A DNA stretch of 5,615 nt from VRUE01 sp036376775 (GTDB lineage Bacteria; Actinomycetota; Thermoleophilia; Solirubrobacterales; 70-9): contig DASUZP010000001.1 in the NCBI GenBank assembly GCA_036376775.1, positions 1-5,615 of the forward strand, given 5' to 3'. Of the stretch, positions 1 to 5,615 are shown one piece after another; positions within the stretch are counted from its first letter, which is position 1; each line of letters begins with the position of its first letter. Position numbers and translations under genes: made by a program. A model generated the notes under the pieces. That model saw only the letters and a list, made by a program, of their open reading frames with translations. It was not told the DNA's origin and searched no databases.

Positions 1-3000
1 CGCGGACGGCGACCCGTTTGGCGGCGCCGCTTGCGCTCGCCTCGGCCAGCACGTGCTCGGCCAGGGCGGCAGCGCTCGGGTAATCGAAGACGACGGTCGC
101 CGGCAGGCGCAGGCCGGCGATCGCAGCCAGCCGGTTGCGCAGCTCGATCGCCGTCAGCGAGTCGAAGCCCAGGTCGCGGAAGGCGCGCCTCGGCTCGACC
201 TCTTGGGCAGAGGGGTAGCCGAGGACAGCGGCGACCTCGCTTCTGACCAGGTCCAGCGCAAAGTCCTCCGCCTCCGCCTCAGACAGCGTGGCCAGCTTCG
301 CGACAAAGGAGCCGCTGGGGGCGCTGCGCCTCCTCGGGACGCGGATCAGGCTGCTGTAGATCGGCGGCAGGACGCCGGCCAGCGCCAGACTCTTGAGGCC
401 GGCGGTATCGAGTGGGATCGCAAGCGCCGTCGGGCGATCGGCCCGCAGCGCGGCGTCGAGCAGGGCAAGTCCTTGCTCGTCGCCGAGCACTTCGGCGCCG
501 GAGCGCCACATCCGCGCCAGGTCGGCCTCCTGCAGGTGGGAGGTCATCGCGCTCTCGCGCTGCCAGAGCCCCCAGGCAATCGAGGTGGCGGAAAGACCCG
601 CCGCCCGCCGCCTCTGCGCGAGCGCATCGAGGAAAACGTTGGCGGCCGCGTAGTTCGCCTGTCCGGACCCCCCCATCGAACCGGCCACCGACGAGAAGAG
701 GACGAAAGCCGAAAGCTCCGCATCTGCGGTCAGCTCGTGCAGGCTCCAGGCCGGGTCGACCTTGGGGGCGAAGACGCGGTCGACCTGCTCGGGGTCGAGC
801 GTCTCCACGGTGCCGTCGGCGAGCGCGCCGGCGCAGTGGATCACCGCGCCCAGCGGGTGCTCCTCGGGGATCGTGGCAAGCAGCCGCTCCAGGTCCTTGC
901 GAACGGAGACGTCGCAGGAGGCGATCCGCACGTCCGCCCCCAGCTCCTCGAGCTCTGCTTGGAGCTCTTTCGCTCCCTCGGCCTCGGCGCCGCTGCGACT
1001 GACCAAGAGCAGATGGCGTGCGCCGTGGCGCTCGACGATGTGGCGCGCGGTGAGGGTGCCGAGGACCCCCAGACCACCGGTGATCAAGACGGTGCGCTCG
1101 GGGTCGATCCTCGCGGAGGTCTCGGCCTCCTCCTCTGCCCCGACCCGGACCAGACGCGCCGCCAGCGCGGCCCCCTCGCGCAGGGCGAGCTGGGGTTCCG
1201 CAGCCCCCAGGGCAAGCGCGGCGGGCAGCGCCGCCCGCGAGGCTTCGCTGCCGTCTGTGTCGATCAGGCAGAAGCGGCCGGGGTGCTCGGACTGGGTCGA
1301 GCGGACAAGCCCCCAGATAGCAGCAGCCGCCGGATCGGGGGCCTCCTCCCGCACCGCTGCCACGGCGTTCTCCGTAAGGAGGGCGAGGCGCAGGTCGGCT
1401 TTCGACTCGTCGGCGAGCCAGGTCTGGATCGAGCGAAGCGCGTCCTTTACCGCCTTGCGTGCCGCCTCGGCGGTCGGTGCATCGCGATCTATTTCACAGT
1501 GCAAAAGCTCGACCTCGGCCGGTGCATCGACCCCTTCGGCGAGGGAGACCTCGGCCCATTCGAGCTGCAGGAGGCCATCCCCCGTCACCTCCGCTGTCTG
1601 CAGTCGAGAGGGGTCCAACGCCCGCAAGACGAGGGAGCCGACACTGGCCACGGGAGCGCCGCTGCTGTCGGCGATATGGAGGCCCACCCCGGCCCCCTCC
1701 GGTGCAAGTCGGACCCGCAGCGCAGTGGGTCCCTCGGCCTGCAGCGAGACCGAGTTCCAGGAGAAGGGCAGCTTCACCTCCGCCGCTCCGTCATTCGAGA
1801 TCAGGGCGATGCCGTGCAGCGCGGAGTCCAAAAGTGCCGGATGGATCGCAAAGCGCCCCGCCTCATGGGTCGCGTCCTCGGGCAGGGAAACCTCGGCGTA
1901 GACCTGCTCGCCGTCCTTCCAAGCGGCGGTGAGGCCCTGGAATAGCGGGCCATATTCGAGTCCGTGCTCGGCGAGGACGTCGTAGAGGTAGTCGGTCTGC
2001 AGTGGCTGCGCCCCTGCGGGGGGCCAGGCTTCGAAGGGCTCGGGCACGGGGGCACGGTCGGTGGAGAGGACGCCGGTGGCATGGCAGGTCCACTCGCCGA
2101 ACTCCATATCCTCGCCGACCGCAGCGCGCGAGTGGATCGCAATCTCACGGCGGTCGTCCTCGCGGGGGCCGGAGACCGAGACCTGGATCGCCACCGCGCC
2201 GGGCTCGGGCAGGATCAGCGGCGCCTGCAGGGCGAGCTCCTCGACCGTCTCGGCGCCGACCCGCCTCCCTGCCTGCAAGGCGAGCTCCAGGAATGCCGTG
2301 CCGGGGAAGAGGATGGCGTCGGCGACGGCGTGATCGGCCAGCCAAGCGTGCGTCTGCAGCGAGATGCGGCCGCTGAGGGTGAGCCCCTCTCCGCCGGGGT
2401 CTTCGATCGCCGCTCCCAAGAACGGGTGCTCGGTCGGGGTGAGTCCGATCGCGCCCGCATCCGCCGTGCTCGCAACCGCCGCCAGCCAGTAGCGCTCGCG
2501 CTGGAAGGGATAGGTGGGCAAGGGGACCCGCTTGGCGCCGGTCCCCTTGAAGAACGCCTCCCAGTCGACCGCAACGCCGGCGACATGTGCCTCGGCGAGG
2601 GAGAGGACAAAGCGCTCGGCCTCGTCGGTTTCGTGGCGCAGGGTGCAGAGCGAGACGGCCTCCCCGGGATCGGGAAGTACGTCCTCGATCGTCTCCTGTA
2701 CGCCGAAGGCGAGGACGGGGTGGGGGCCGATCTCGATCAGGGCACGCTGCCCCGCCTCGAGCAGGGAGCGCAGGACCGGCTCCAAGAGCACGGTCTGGCG
2801 CAGGTTGCGATACCAGTACTCGGCTCCCAGCTCGGCTCCCTCGATCTGCTCGCCGGTGACCGTGGAGTGCAGGGGGATCTCAGTGCTCTTTGGGGAGATC
2901 GGCGCAAATGCCTCCAAGAGCTCTGTCTCGAGCTGCTCGATCTGGGCCGAGTGGGCGGCGTAGTCGACGGCTATCTGCTGCGCTCTTACGCCGTCTTTCT

Positions 3001-5215
3001 CGCAGGCGCTTTGGATCTCGCCAAGTGCCTCGGGGTCGCCGGAGAGGACGAGCGAGGCGGGGCCGTTTATGGCCGCCAGCGATACGCGCTCTCCCAGGGG
3101 ATCTGCGTAGGGGGGGAGTTGCTCTGGGGTGAGGGAGACCGAGAGCATTCCTCCCCGCCCGGCGATCTTTGCCATCGCCTGGCCGCGCTTGGCGACGATC
3201 AAGGCGGCGTCCTCGAGGGAGAGCGCGCCGGCGATGTGGGCGGCGGCGATCTCTCCTTGGGAGTGGCCTACTACGGCTGCGGGCTCTACCCCGGCTTCTT
3301 GCCAGAGCCTCGCCAAGGAGACCATGACGGCAAAGAGGGCGGGCTGGACCATGTCGAGGCGATCGAGCCAGGCGGCCTTCGGGTCTTTTAAGACCTCCAG
3401 CAGGGACCAATCGACGGGTGGGGAGAGCGCCTCTTCGCAGGCGGCCATGTGGCGGGCGAAGGCCGGTGAGGACTCGAGCAGGCCCAGGGCCATGCCCTGC
3501 GCCTGGGCTCCCTGACCGGGGAAGAGGAAGACCGGGCGGCGCTCGCTGCCGGCCGTGCCTTGGACTGCGCCCGCCGGACTTTCGCCCTCGGCGAAGGCGG
3601 CAAGGGATGCAAGCAGCCCCTCGCGGTCTTGCCCCAGGAGCACCGCTCGGTGTTCGAAGGAGCTGCGGGTGGTGAGGAGGGAGTAGGCGATGTCGGTGGG
3701 GTCGAGCTCGGGGTCGGCCTGCAGACGGGCTGCGAGGCGCCCTGCGATCTGAGCCAGGGCGGGTTTGGTCTTGGCCGAGAGGGCGAGTGGGATCTGGCCC
3801 GGCAGGGGCTGGGTCGCCGGGGCCTTTTCGCCGTCCCCGCTGCCGCTCGGTCCGGCCGGGACAGGCTCGAGCTCCGGTGCTTGCTCCAAGATCACGTGGG
3901 CGTTGGTGCCGCTGACGCCGAAGGAGGAGACGCCGGCGCGGCGCGGCCCTCCGTTTGCATCCCACGCAAGCTGCTCTGTCAGCAGCTCGATCTTCCCCGC
4001 CTCCCAGTCGACTTTGGAGGAGGGCGCGTCGACGTGCAGCGTCTTCGGCAAGACGCCTTCGCGCATCGCCATCGCCATCTTGATCACGCCGGCGACTCCC
4101 GCGGCGGCCTGGGCGTGGCCGATGTTGGACTTGAGCGAGCCGAGCTTCAACGGCCGCTCTCTGTCCTGGCCGTAGGTGGCGAGCAGCGCCCCGGCCTCGA
4201 TCGGGTCGCCCAGCACCGTGCCGGTGCCGTGGGCCTCGACAACGTCGACGTCCTTTGACTCCAGGCGGGCGTTGGCCAGCGCCTGGCGGATCACCCGCTC
4301 CTGGGAAGGGCCGTTGGGTGCGGTCAGTCCGTTGGAGGCGCCGTCCTGGTTGACGGCCGAGCCCTTGAGCAGAGCGAGGACCGTGTGGCCGTTGCGCCTC
4401 GCGTCGGAGAGTCGCTCCAGGACGAGCACGCCGACTCCCTCGGCCCAACCGGTGCCGTCGGCTGCATCGGCGAAGGACTTGCAGCGCCCGTCGGGGGCGA
4501 GGCCGCGCTGGGCGCTGAAGACGAGGAAGGGCCCTGGCGTTGAGAGCACGGTCACGCCGCTTGCCAAAGCCAGTGGGCACTCGCCCTGACGCAATGCCTG
4601 AGAGGCGAGGTGAATTGCGACCAGCGAGGAGGAGCAGGCGGTGTCGATGCTGATCGCCGGGCCCTCGAGGCCGAGCGCGTAGGAGACCCTGCCCGAGATG
4701 ATGCTGGACGTCAGCCCGGGCGCCGGACCGTAGCTGCGCTCACCGACTCCGGCGAAGACCCCGGTCTGGGACCTCTTCAACGAGGCGGGGTCGATGCCCG
4801 CGTCCTCCAGGGCCTCCCAGCTGGATTCGAGCAGCAGTCGCTCCTGGGGGTCGATGAAGGACGCCTCGCGCGGGCTGATCGAGAAGAAGCCGGGGTCGAA
4901 CTCGCCGGCGGCGGCGAGGAAGCCGCCCTCGCGGGTGTAGGTGGTGCCGGGGTTCTCGGGGTCGGGGTCATAGATGCGCTCTACGTCCCAGCCGCGGTCT
5001 GCGGGGAACTCGGAGATGCCGTCGCGCCCCTCGGCGACCAGCTTCCAGAGGTCGGCGGGAGAGGCGATCCCTCCCGGGTAGCGGCAGGCCATGCCGACGA
5101 TCGCGATCGGCTCGCTCGTGCCGGTACGAAGGCGCAGATTCTCTCGGTGGAGCCGGTCACGCTCTTTGAGCGTCGTACGCAGAGCCTCGACCACCTCACT
5201 ATTGCTTGGACTCAT
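1..5215 (-). CDS. Modular type I polyketide synthase, first module KS-AT-DH-KR-ACP, partial at C-terminus
   Basis: A subunit of an assembly-line PKS. The first 1738 residues are in the window and the frame remains open at the left edge. Domains by residue: docking coiled coil 1-34, KS 35-445, KS-AT linker 446-561, AT 562-862, post-AT linker with LPTYPFQRERYW 899-910, DH 930-1215, KR 1216-1605, ACP 1639-1720. The tail after the ACP (Ala/Ser/Gly-rich, then AKRVAVR) resembles a linker to another KS. The ATG at 5213-5215 is chosen because it follows a ribosome-binding site, overlaps the previous stop and opens a standard docking helix. All catalytic residues that could be checked are present, so the module should be active: one extension with keto reduction and dehydration, and no enoyl reduction. 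The chain should come from the upstream subunit. No frameshift or internal stop was found on translating the whole frame. Confidence 0.97.
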   Translation of the reverse strand, partial: MSPSNSEVVEALRTTLKERDRLHRENLRLRTGTSEPIAIVGMACRYPGGIASPADLWKLVAEGRDGISEFPADRGWDVERIYDPDPENPGTTYTREGGFLAAAGEFDPGFFSISPREASFIDPQERLLLESSWEALEDAGIDPASLKRSQTGVFAGVGERSYGPAPGLTSSIISGRVSYALGLEGPAISIDTACSSSLVAIHLASQALRQGECPLALASGVTVLSTPGPFLVFSAQRGLAPDGRCKSFADAADGTGWAEGVGVLVLERLSDARRNGHTVLALLKGSAVNQDGASNGLTAPNGPSQERVIRQALANARLESKDVDVVEAHGTGTVLGDPIEAGALLATYGQDRERPLKLGSLKSNIGHAQAAAGVAGVIKMAMAMREGVLPKTLHVDAPSSKVDWEAGKIELLTEQLAWDANGGPRRAGVSSFGVSGTNAHVILEQAPELEPVPAGPSGSGDGEKAPATQPLPGQIPLALSAKTKPALAQIAGRLAARLQADPELDPTDIAYSLLTTRSSFEHRAVLLGQDREGLLASLAAFAEGESPAGAVQGTAGSERRPVFLFPGQGAQAQGMALGLLESSPAFARHMAACEEALSPPVDWSLLEVLKDPKAAWLDRLDMVQPALFAVMVSLARLWQEAGVEPAAVVGHSQGEIAAAHIAGALSLEDAALIVAKRGQAMAKIAGRGGMLSVSLTPEQLPPYADPLGERVSLAAINGPASLVLSGDPEALGEIQSACEKDGVRAQQIAVDYAAHSAQIEQLETELLEAFAPISPKSTEIPLHSTVTGEQIEGAELGAEYWYRNLRQTVLLEPVLRSLLEAGQRALIEIGPHPVLAFGVQETIEDVLPDPGEAVSLCTLRHETDEAERFVLSLAEAHVAGVAVDWEAFFKGTGAKRVPLPTYPFQRERYWLAAVASTADAGAIGLTPTEHPFLGAAIEDPGGEGLTLSGRISLQTHAWLADHAVADAILFPGTAFLELALQAGRRVGAETVEELALQAPLILPEPGAVAIQVSVSGPREDDRREIAIHSRAAVGEDMEFGEWTCHATGVLSTDRAPVPEPFEAWPPAGAQPLQTDYLYDVLAEHGLEYGPLFQGLTAAWKDGEQVYAEVSLPEDATHEAGRFAIHPALLDSALHGIALISNDGAAEVKLPFSWNSVSLQAEGPTALRVRLAPEGAGVGLHIADSSGAPVASVGSLVLRALDPSRLQTAEVTGDGLLQLEWAEVSLAEGVDAPAEVELLHCEIDRDAPTAEAARKAVKDALRSIQTWLADESKADLRLALLTENAVAAVREEAPDPAAAAIWGLVRSTQSEHPGRFCLIDTDGSEASRAALPAALALGAAEPQLALREGAALAARLVRVGAEEEAETSARIDPERTVLITGGLGVLGTLTARHIVERHGARHLLLVSRSGAEAEGAKELQAELEELGADVRIASCDVSVRKDLERLLATIPEEHPLGAVIHCAGALADGTVETLDPEQVDRVFAPKVDPAWSLHELTADAELSAFVLFSSVAGSMGGSGQANYAAANVFLDALAQRRRAAGLSATSIAWGLWQRESAMTSHLQEADLARMWRSGAEVLGDEQGLALLDAALRADRPTALAIPLDTAGLKSLALAGVLPPIYSSLIRVPRRRSAPSGSFVAKLATLSEAEAEDFALDLVRSEVAAVLGYPSAQEVEPRRAFRDLGFDSLTAIELRNRLAAIAGLRLPATVVFDYPSAAALAEHVLAEASASGAAKRVAVR
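47..186. repeat. Direct repeat, copy 1 (ACP coding segment of the second subunit)
   Basis: Aligned by eye without gaps to 5476-5615 at an offset of 5429 bases, with about 111 of 140 positions identical (near 79%). It codes for the second half of the ACP, from the phosphopantetheine serine region through VVFDYPS. The longest identical run seen is gaagacgacggtcgc preceded by tcg. The likeness reflects homologous domains and module duplication rather than a mobile element. Confidence 0.8.
56..301 (-). other. Acyl carrier protein (ACP) domain of the second subunit
   Basis: Residues 1639-1720. A leading helix (AEAEDFALDLVRSEVAAVLG) is followed by the LGFDSL motif with Ser1686 (codon 158-160), the attachment site for phosphopantetheine, then TAIELRNRL and VVFDYPSAAAL. 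It carries the growing chain for the KR and DH and then passes it on. After it the sequence turns Ala/Ser/Gly-rich and reaches AKRVAVR at the window edge with no docking helix or thioesterase, which fits an inter-module linker. Confidence 0.95.
401..1570 (-). other. Ketoreductase (KR) domain, structural plus catalytic halves
   Basis: Residues 1216-1605. The first part is the structural half, with WGLVRSTQSEHPGRF at 1300-1314. The catalytic half has the NADPH-binding loop TGGLGVLG (1379-1386, bases 1058-1081), then Ser1509, Tyr1522 (codon 650-652) and Asn1526 in SSVAGSMGGSGQANYAAAN. Stereochemical markers: LDD reads LAD, keeping the second aspartate (Asp1467), and Met1514 stands where A-type KRs have tryptophan. 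This favours a B-type (D-hydroxy) product, the form that DH domains normally turn into a trans double bond. The roughly 160 residues between DH and the NADPH loop are too few for an enoylreductase. Confidence 0.92.
1571..2428 (-). other. Dehydratase (DH) domain
   Basis: Residues 930-1215, starting at HPFLGAAIE. It removes water from the beta-hydroxyacyl chain. The catalytic histidine is His962 in ADHAVADAILFPGTAF (codon 2330-2332). The catalytic aspartate is Asp1130 in HPALLDSALH (codon 1826-1828). The support motifs EYGPLFQGL (from residue 1087) and LPFSW are present. In the HxxxGxxxxP signature the glycine is Asp966. Because the histidine, proline, aspartate and overall length are intact, activity is still expected. 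Confidence 0.9.
2630..3532 (-). other. Acyltransferase (AT) domain, probably methylmalonyl-CoA specific
   Basis: Residues 562-862. It selects the extender unit and loads it on the ACP. The domain opens with FLFPGQGAQ. The nucleophile is Ser652 in GHSQGEIAAAH (codon 3260-3262) and the catalytic histidine is His755 (codon 2951-2953). GHSQGE, and VDYAAHSAQ around His755, resemble methylmalonyl-type ATs; malonyl-type ATs usually carry HAFH and a non-Gln residue after the serine. Here the usual YASH is YAAH, a one-residue departure, so specificity is likely but not certain. The domain closes with IEIGPHPVL. An integral AT makes this a cis-AT system. Codon 609 is TTA. Confidence 0.9.
3881..5113 (-). 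other. Ketosynthase (KS) domain
   Basis: Residues 35-445. It performs the decarboxylative Claisen condensation between the incoming chain and the extender unit. The active-site cysteine is Cys194 in DTACSSSL (codon 4634-4636). The two histidines are His329 in EAHGTGT and His367 in KSNIGHAQAAAG. The cysteine is not replaced by glutamine, so this is an extending KS and not a decarboxylating loading KS. Other conserved stretches seen are WEALEDAGIDP, VNQDGASNGLTAPNGPSQER and the closing SSFGVSGTNAHVILEQ. Length is normal for the family. Confidence 0.96.
5114..5215 (-). other. N-terminal docking domain (coiled coil) of the second PKS subunit
   Basis: Residues 1-34, between the start and the KS motif EPIAIVGMACRYPGG. 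After a short polar head it reads EVVEALRTTLKERDRLHREN and then LRLR, a charged helix with leucines at heptad-like spacing and many Arg/Lys. This is the usual form of the dimeric coiled coil that receives the C-terminal docking helix of the preceding subunit. The acidic tail of the upstream protein is a plausible charge partner. The pairing is inferred from gene order and charge, not shown. Confidence 0.85.
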
Positions 5216-5615
5216 CACAATCCCCCCTCCTGTGACTCGGCGAGCAGCCCTTCGGCGCTCTTGCGGATCAAATCCTCAACCTCCATCGAATCGATCAGAT
5301 CACTGTCGTCGGGTGCGACCTCGGCCTCCTCATCGTCCTGAGCGAGGCGGAGCAACGGGTCGATCAGCCCGGCACGGCGCAGGCGGGCAAGCGAGATCGA
5401 TGCAAGAGCCTCGCGTATATCCGCCTCTTTTGACTCCGACGTGCCGCTGCCTCCGCCACTCGCCACAACCTCCGCCAGCAGGTGCTCGGCCAGGGCGGCG
5501 CAGCTCGGGTAGTCGAAGACGACGGTCGCAGAGAGGCGCAATCCACAGATCGCGTCGAGGGCATTGCGCAGCTCGACCGCGGCGAGCGAGTCGAAGCCGA
5601 GGTCCTGGAATGCCC
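5215..5615 (-). CDS. Modular type I polyketide synthase, C-terminal end (ACP plus docking domain), partial
   Basis: This is the last 133 residues of a large PKS subunit whose start lies beyond the right edge. The reading frame enters at 5613. It opens inside an ACP: LGFDSL, with the phosphopantetheine-accepting serine at 5587-5589, then AVELRN and the VVFDYPS motif. A Gly/Ser-rich spacer follows, then a helical stretch with IREALASI and LARLRRAGL, an acidic run, and IDSMEVEDLIR near the end. That tail matches the helical C-terminal docking domains of cis-AT PKS subunits, which bind the N-terminal coiled coil of the next subunit. The gene ends with TGA at 5215-5217, sharing its last base with the next ATG. 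No thioesterase or reductase follows the ACP, so this subunit transfers its chain rather than releasing it. The module type cannot be told from what is visible. The PKS identity is secure. Confidence 0.95.
   Translation of the reverse strand, partial: AFQDLGFDSLAAVELRNALDAICGLRLSATVVFDYPSCAALAEHLLAEVVASGGGSGTSESKEADIREALASISLARLRRAGLIDPLLRLAQDDEEAEVAPDDSDLIDSMEVEDLIRKSAEGLLAESQEGGL
5221..5230 (-). promoter_or_regulatory. Ribosome-binding site for the second PKS gene
   Basis: On the minus strand the bases read GGAGGGGGGA, ending five bases before the ATG; the GGAGG core at 5226-5230 is ten bases upstream of it. The site lies inside the last codons of the upstream gene (coding Gly-Gly). With the TGATG stop-start overlap at 5213-5217 it fixes the start codon and suggests coupled translation, which would help keep the two interacting subunits at similar levels. 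No promoter is visible at the junction, consistent with one operon. Confidence 0.8.
5476..5615. repeat. Direct repeat, copy 2 (ACP coding segment of the upstream subunit)
   Basis: Partner of the segment at 47-186, in the same orientation and cut by the window edge, so the homology probably continues to the right. The two copies bracket the complete KS-AT-DH-KR set, so recombination between them would remove or add about one module and fuse the two genes. They lie in different window frames but code for the same part of an ACP. Confidence 0.8.

Noticed and set aside
1216..1570. Possible enoylreductase between DH and KR
   Set aside because: Only about 160 residues separate the DH end from the KR NADPH loop. 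They carry the structural KR motif WGLVRSTQSEHPGRF, and no enoylreductase cofactor motif is seen.
53..3391. Very long open frames on the plus strand (53-1945 and 1964-3391), and a plus-strand frame at 762-1901
   Set aside because: They lie antisense to the PKS gene. Their translations are Arg/Gly/Gln-rich with no recognisable motif, and such frames are common opposite GC-rich genes with strong third-base bias. The minus-strand frame has unbroken domain motifs across the same bases.
2880..4580. A 566-residue minus-strand open frame in another phase
   Set aside because: It overlaps the KS and AT coding sequence and is an Arg/Pro/Ala-rich shadow with no domain. The KS and AT motifs are all in the frame that starts at 5215.
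3881..5113. Loading-type (KSQ) or non-elongating KS
   Set aside because: The active site is DTACSSSL with Cys194, and both catalytic histidines are present. A docking domain precedes it, so it extends a chain received from another subunit.
5213..5230. Frameshift between two parts of one PKS protein rather than two genes
   Set aside because: A complete C-terminal docking tail, stop, ribosome-binding site, ATG and N-terminal docking coiled coil all occur in the right order, which is a genuine subunit boundary.
5215..5615. Free-standing ACP gene at the right edge
   Set aside because: The frame is open into the ACP from the edge and ends in a subunit docking tail, as expected for the end of a large modular protein. 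Internal start codons there would cut the ACP in half.

Overview
The window carries part of a type I modular polyketide synthase (PKS) locus, entirely on the minus strand. It holds the end of one giant PKS gene and, overlapping it by one base, the start of a second. Both genes run off the window: the upstream one at the right edge and the downstream one at the left edge. DNA is strongly GC-rich (about two thirds or more by eye) with G/C-ending codons. Together with cis-AT modules and coiled-coil docking domains, this points to an actinomycete or related high-GC actinobacterium. A myxobacterium or another high-GC polyketide producer is not excluded, and no taxonomic marker is present.

Right edge (about 5215-5615): the last 133 residues of PKS gene A. 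They contain the end of an acyl carrier protein (ACP) domain with its phosphopantetheine serine, then a long acidic C-terminal docking region and a TGA stop. There is no thioesterase, so the chain is handed on rather than released.

Junction (about 5213-5230): a purine-rich ribosome-binding site lies inside the end of gene A. The stop and the next start overlap as TGATG, so the two genes are co-transcribed and probably translationally coupled.

Rest of the window (1-5215): the first 1738 residues of PKS gene B, read without a break. Order: N-terminal docking coiled coil (1-34), ketosynthase KS (35-445), acyltransferase AT (562-862), dehydratase DH (930-1215), ketoreductase KR (1216-1605), ACP (1639-1720). 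The frame is still open after the ACP, in what looks like an inter-module linker, so at least one more module is likely.

Working together (inference): the ACP of A passes its chain to the KS of B through the matched docking ends. The AT of B probably loads methylmalonyl-CoA, the KR reduces the beta-keto group and the DH removes water. The step should therefore leave an alpha-methyl, alpha,beta-unsaturated (probably trans) unit. The architecture is well known. The points worth attention are residue departures in AT, DH and KR, a lone TTA codon, and a duplicated ACP coding segment flanking the module. No RNA gene, mobile element, CRISPR array or terminator was seen, and no stretch is gene-free.
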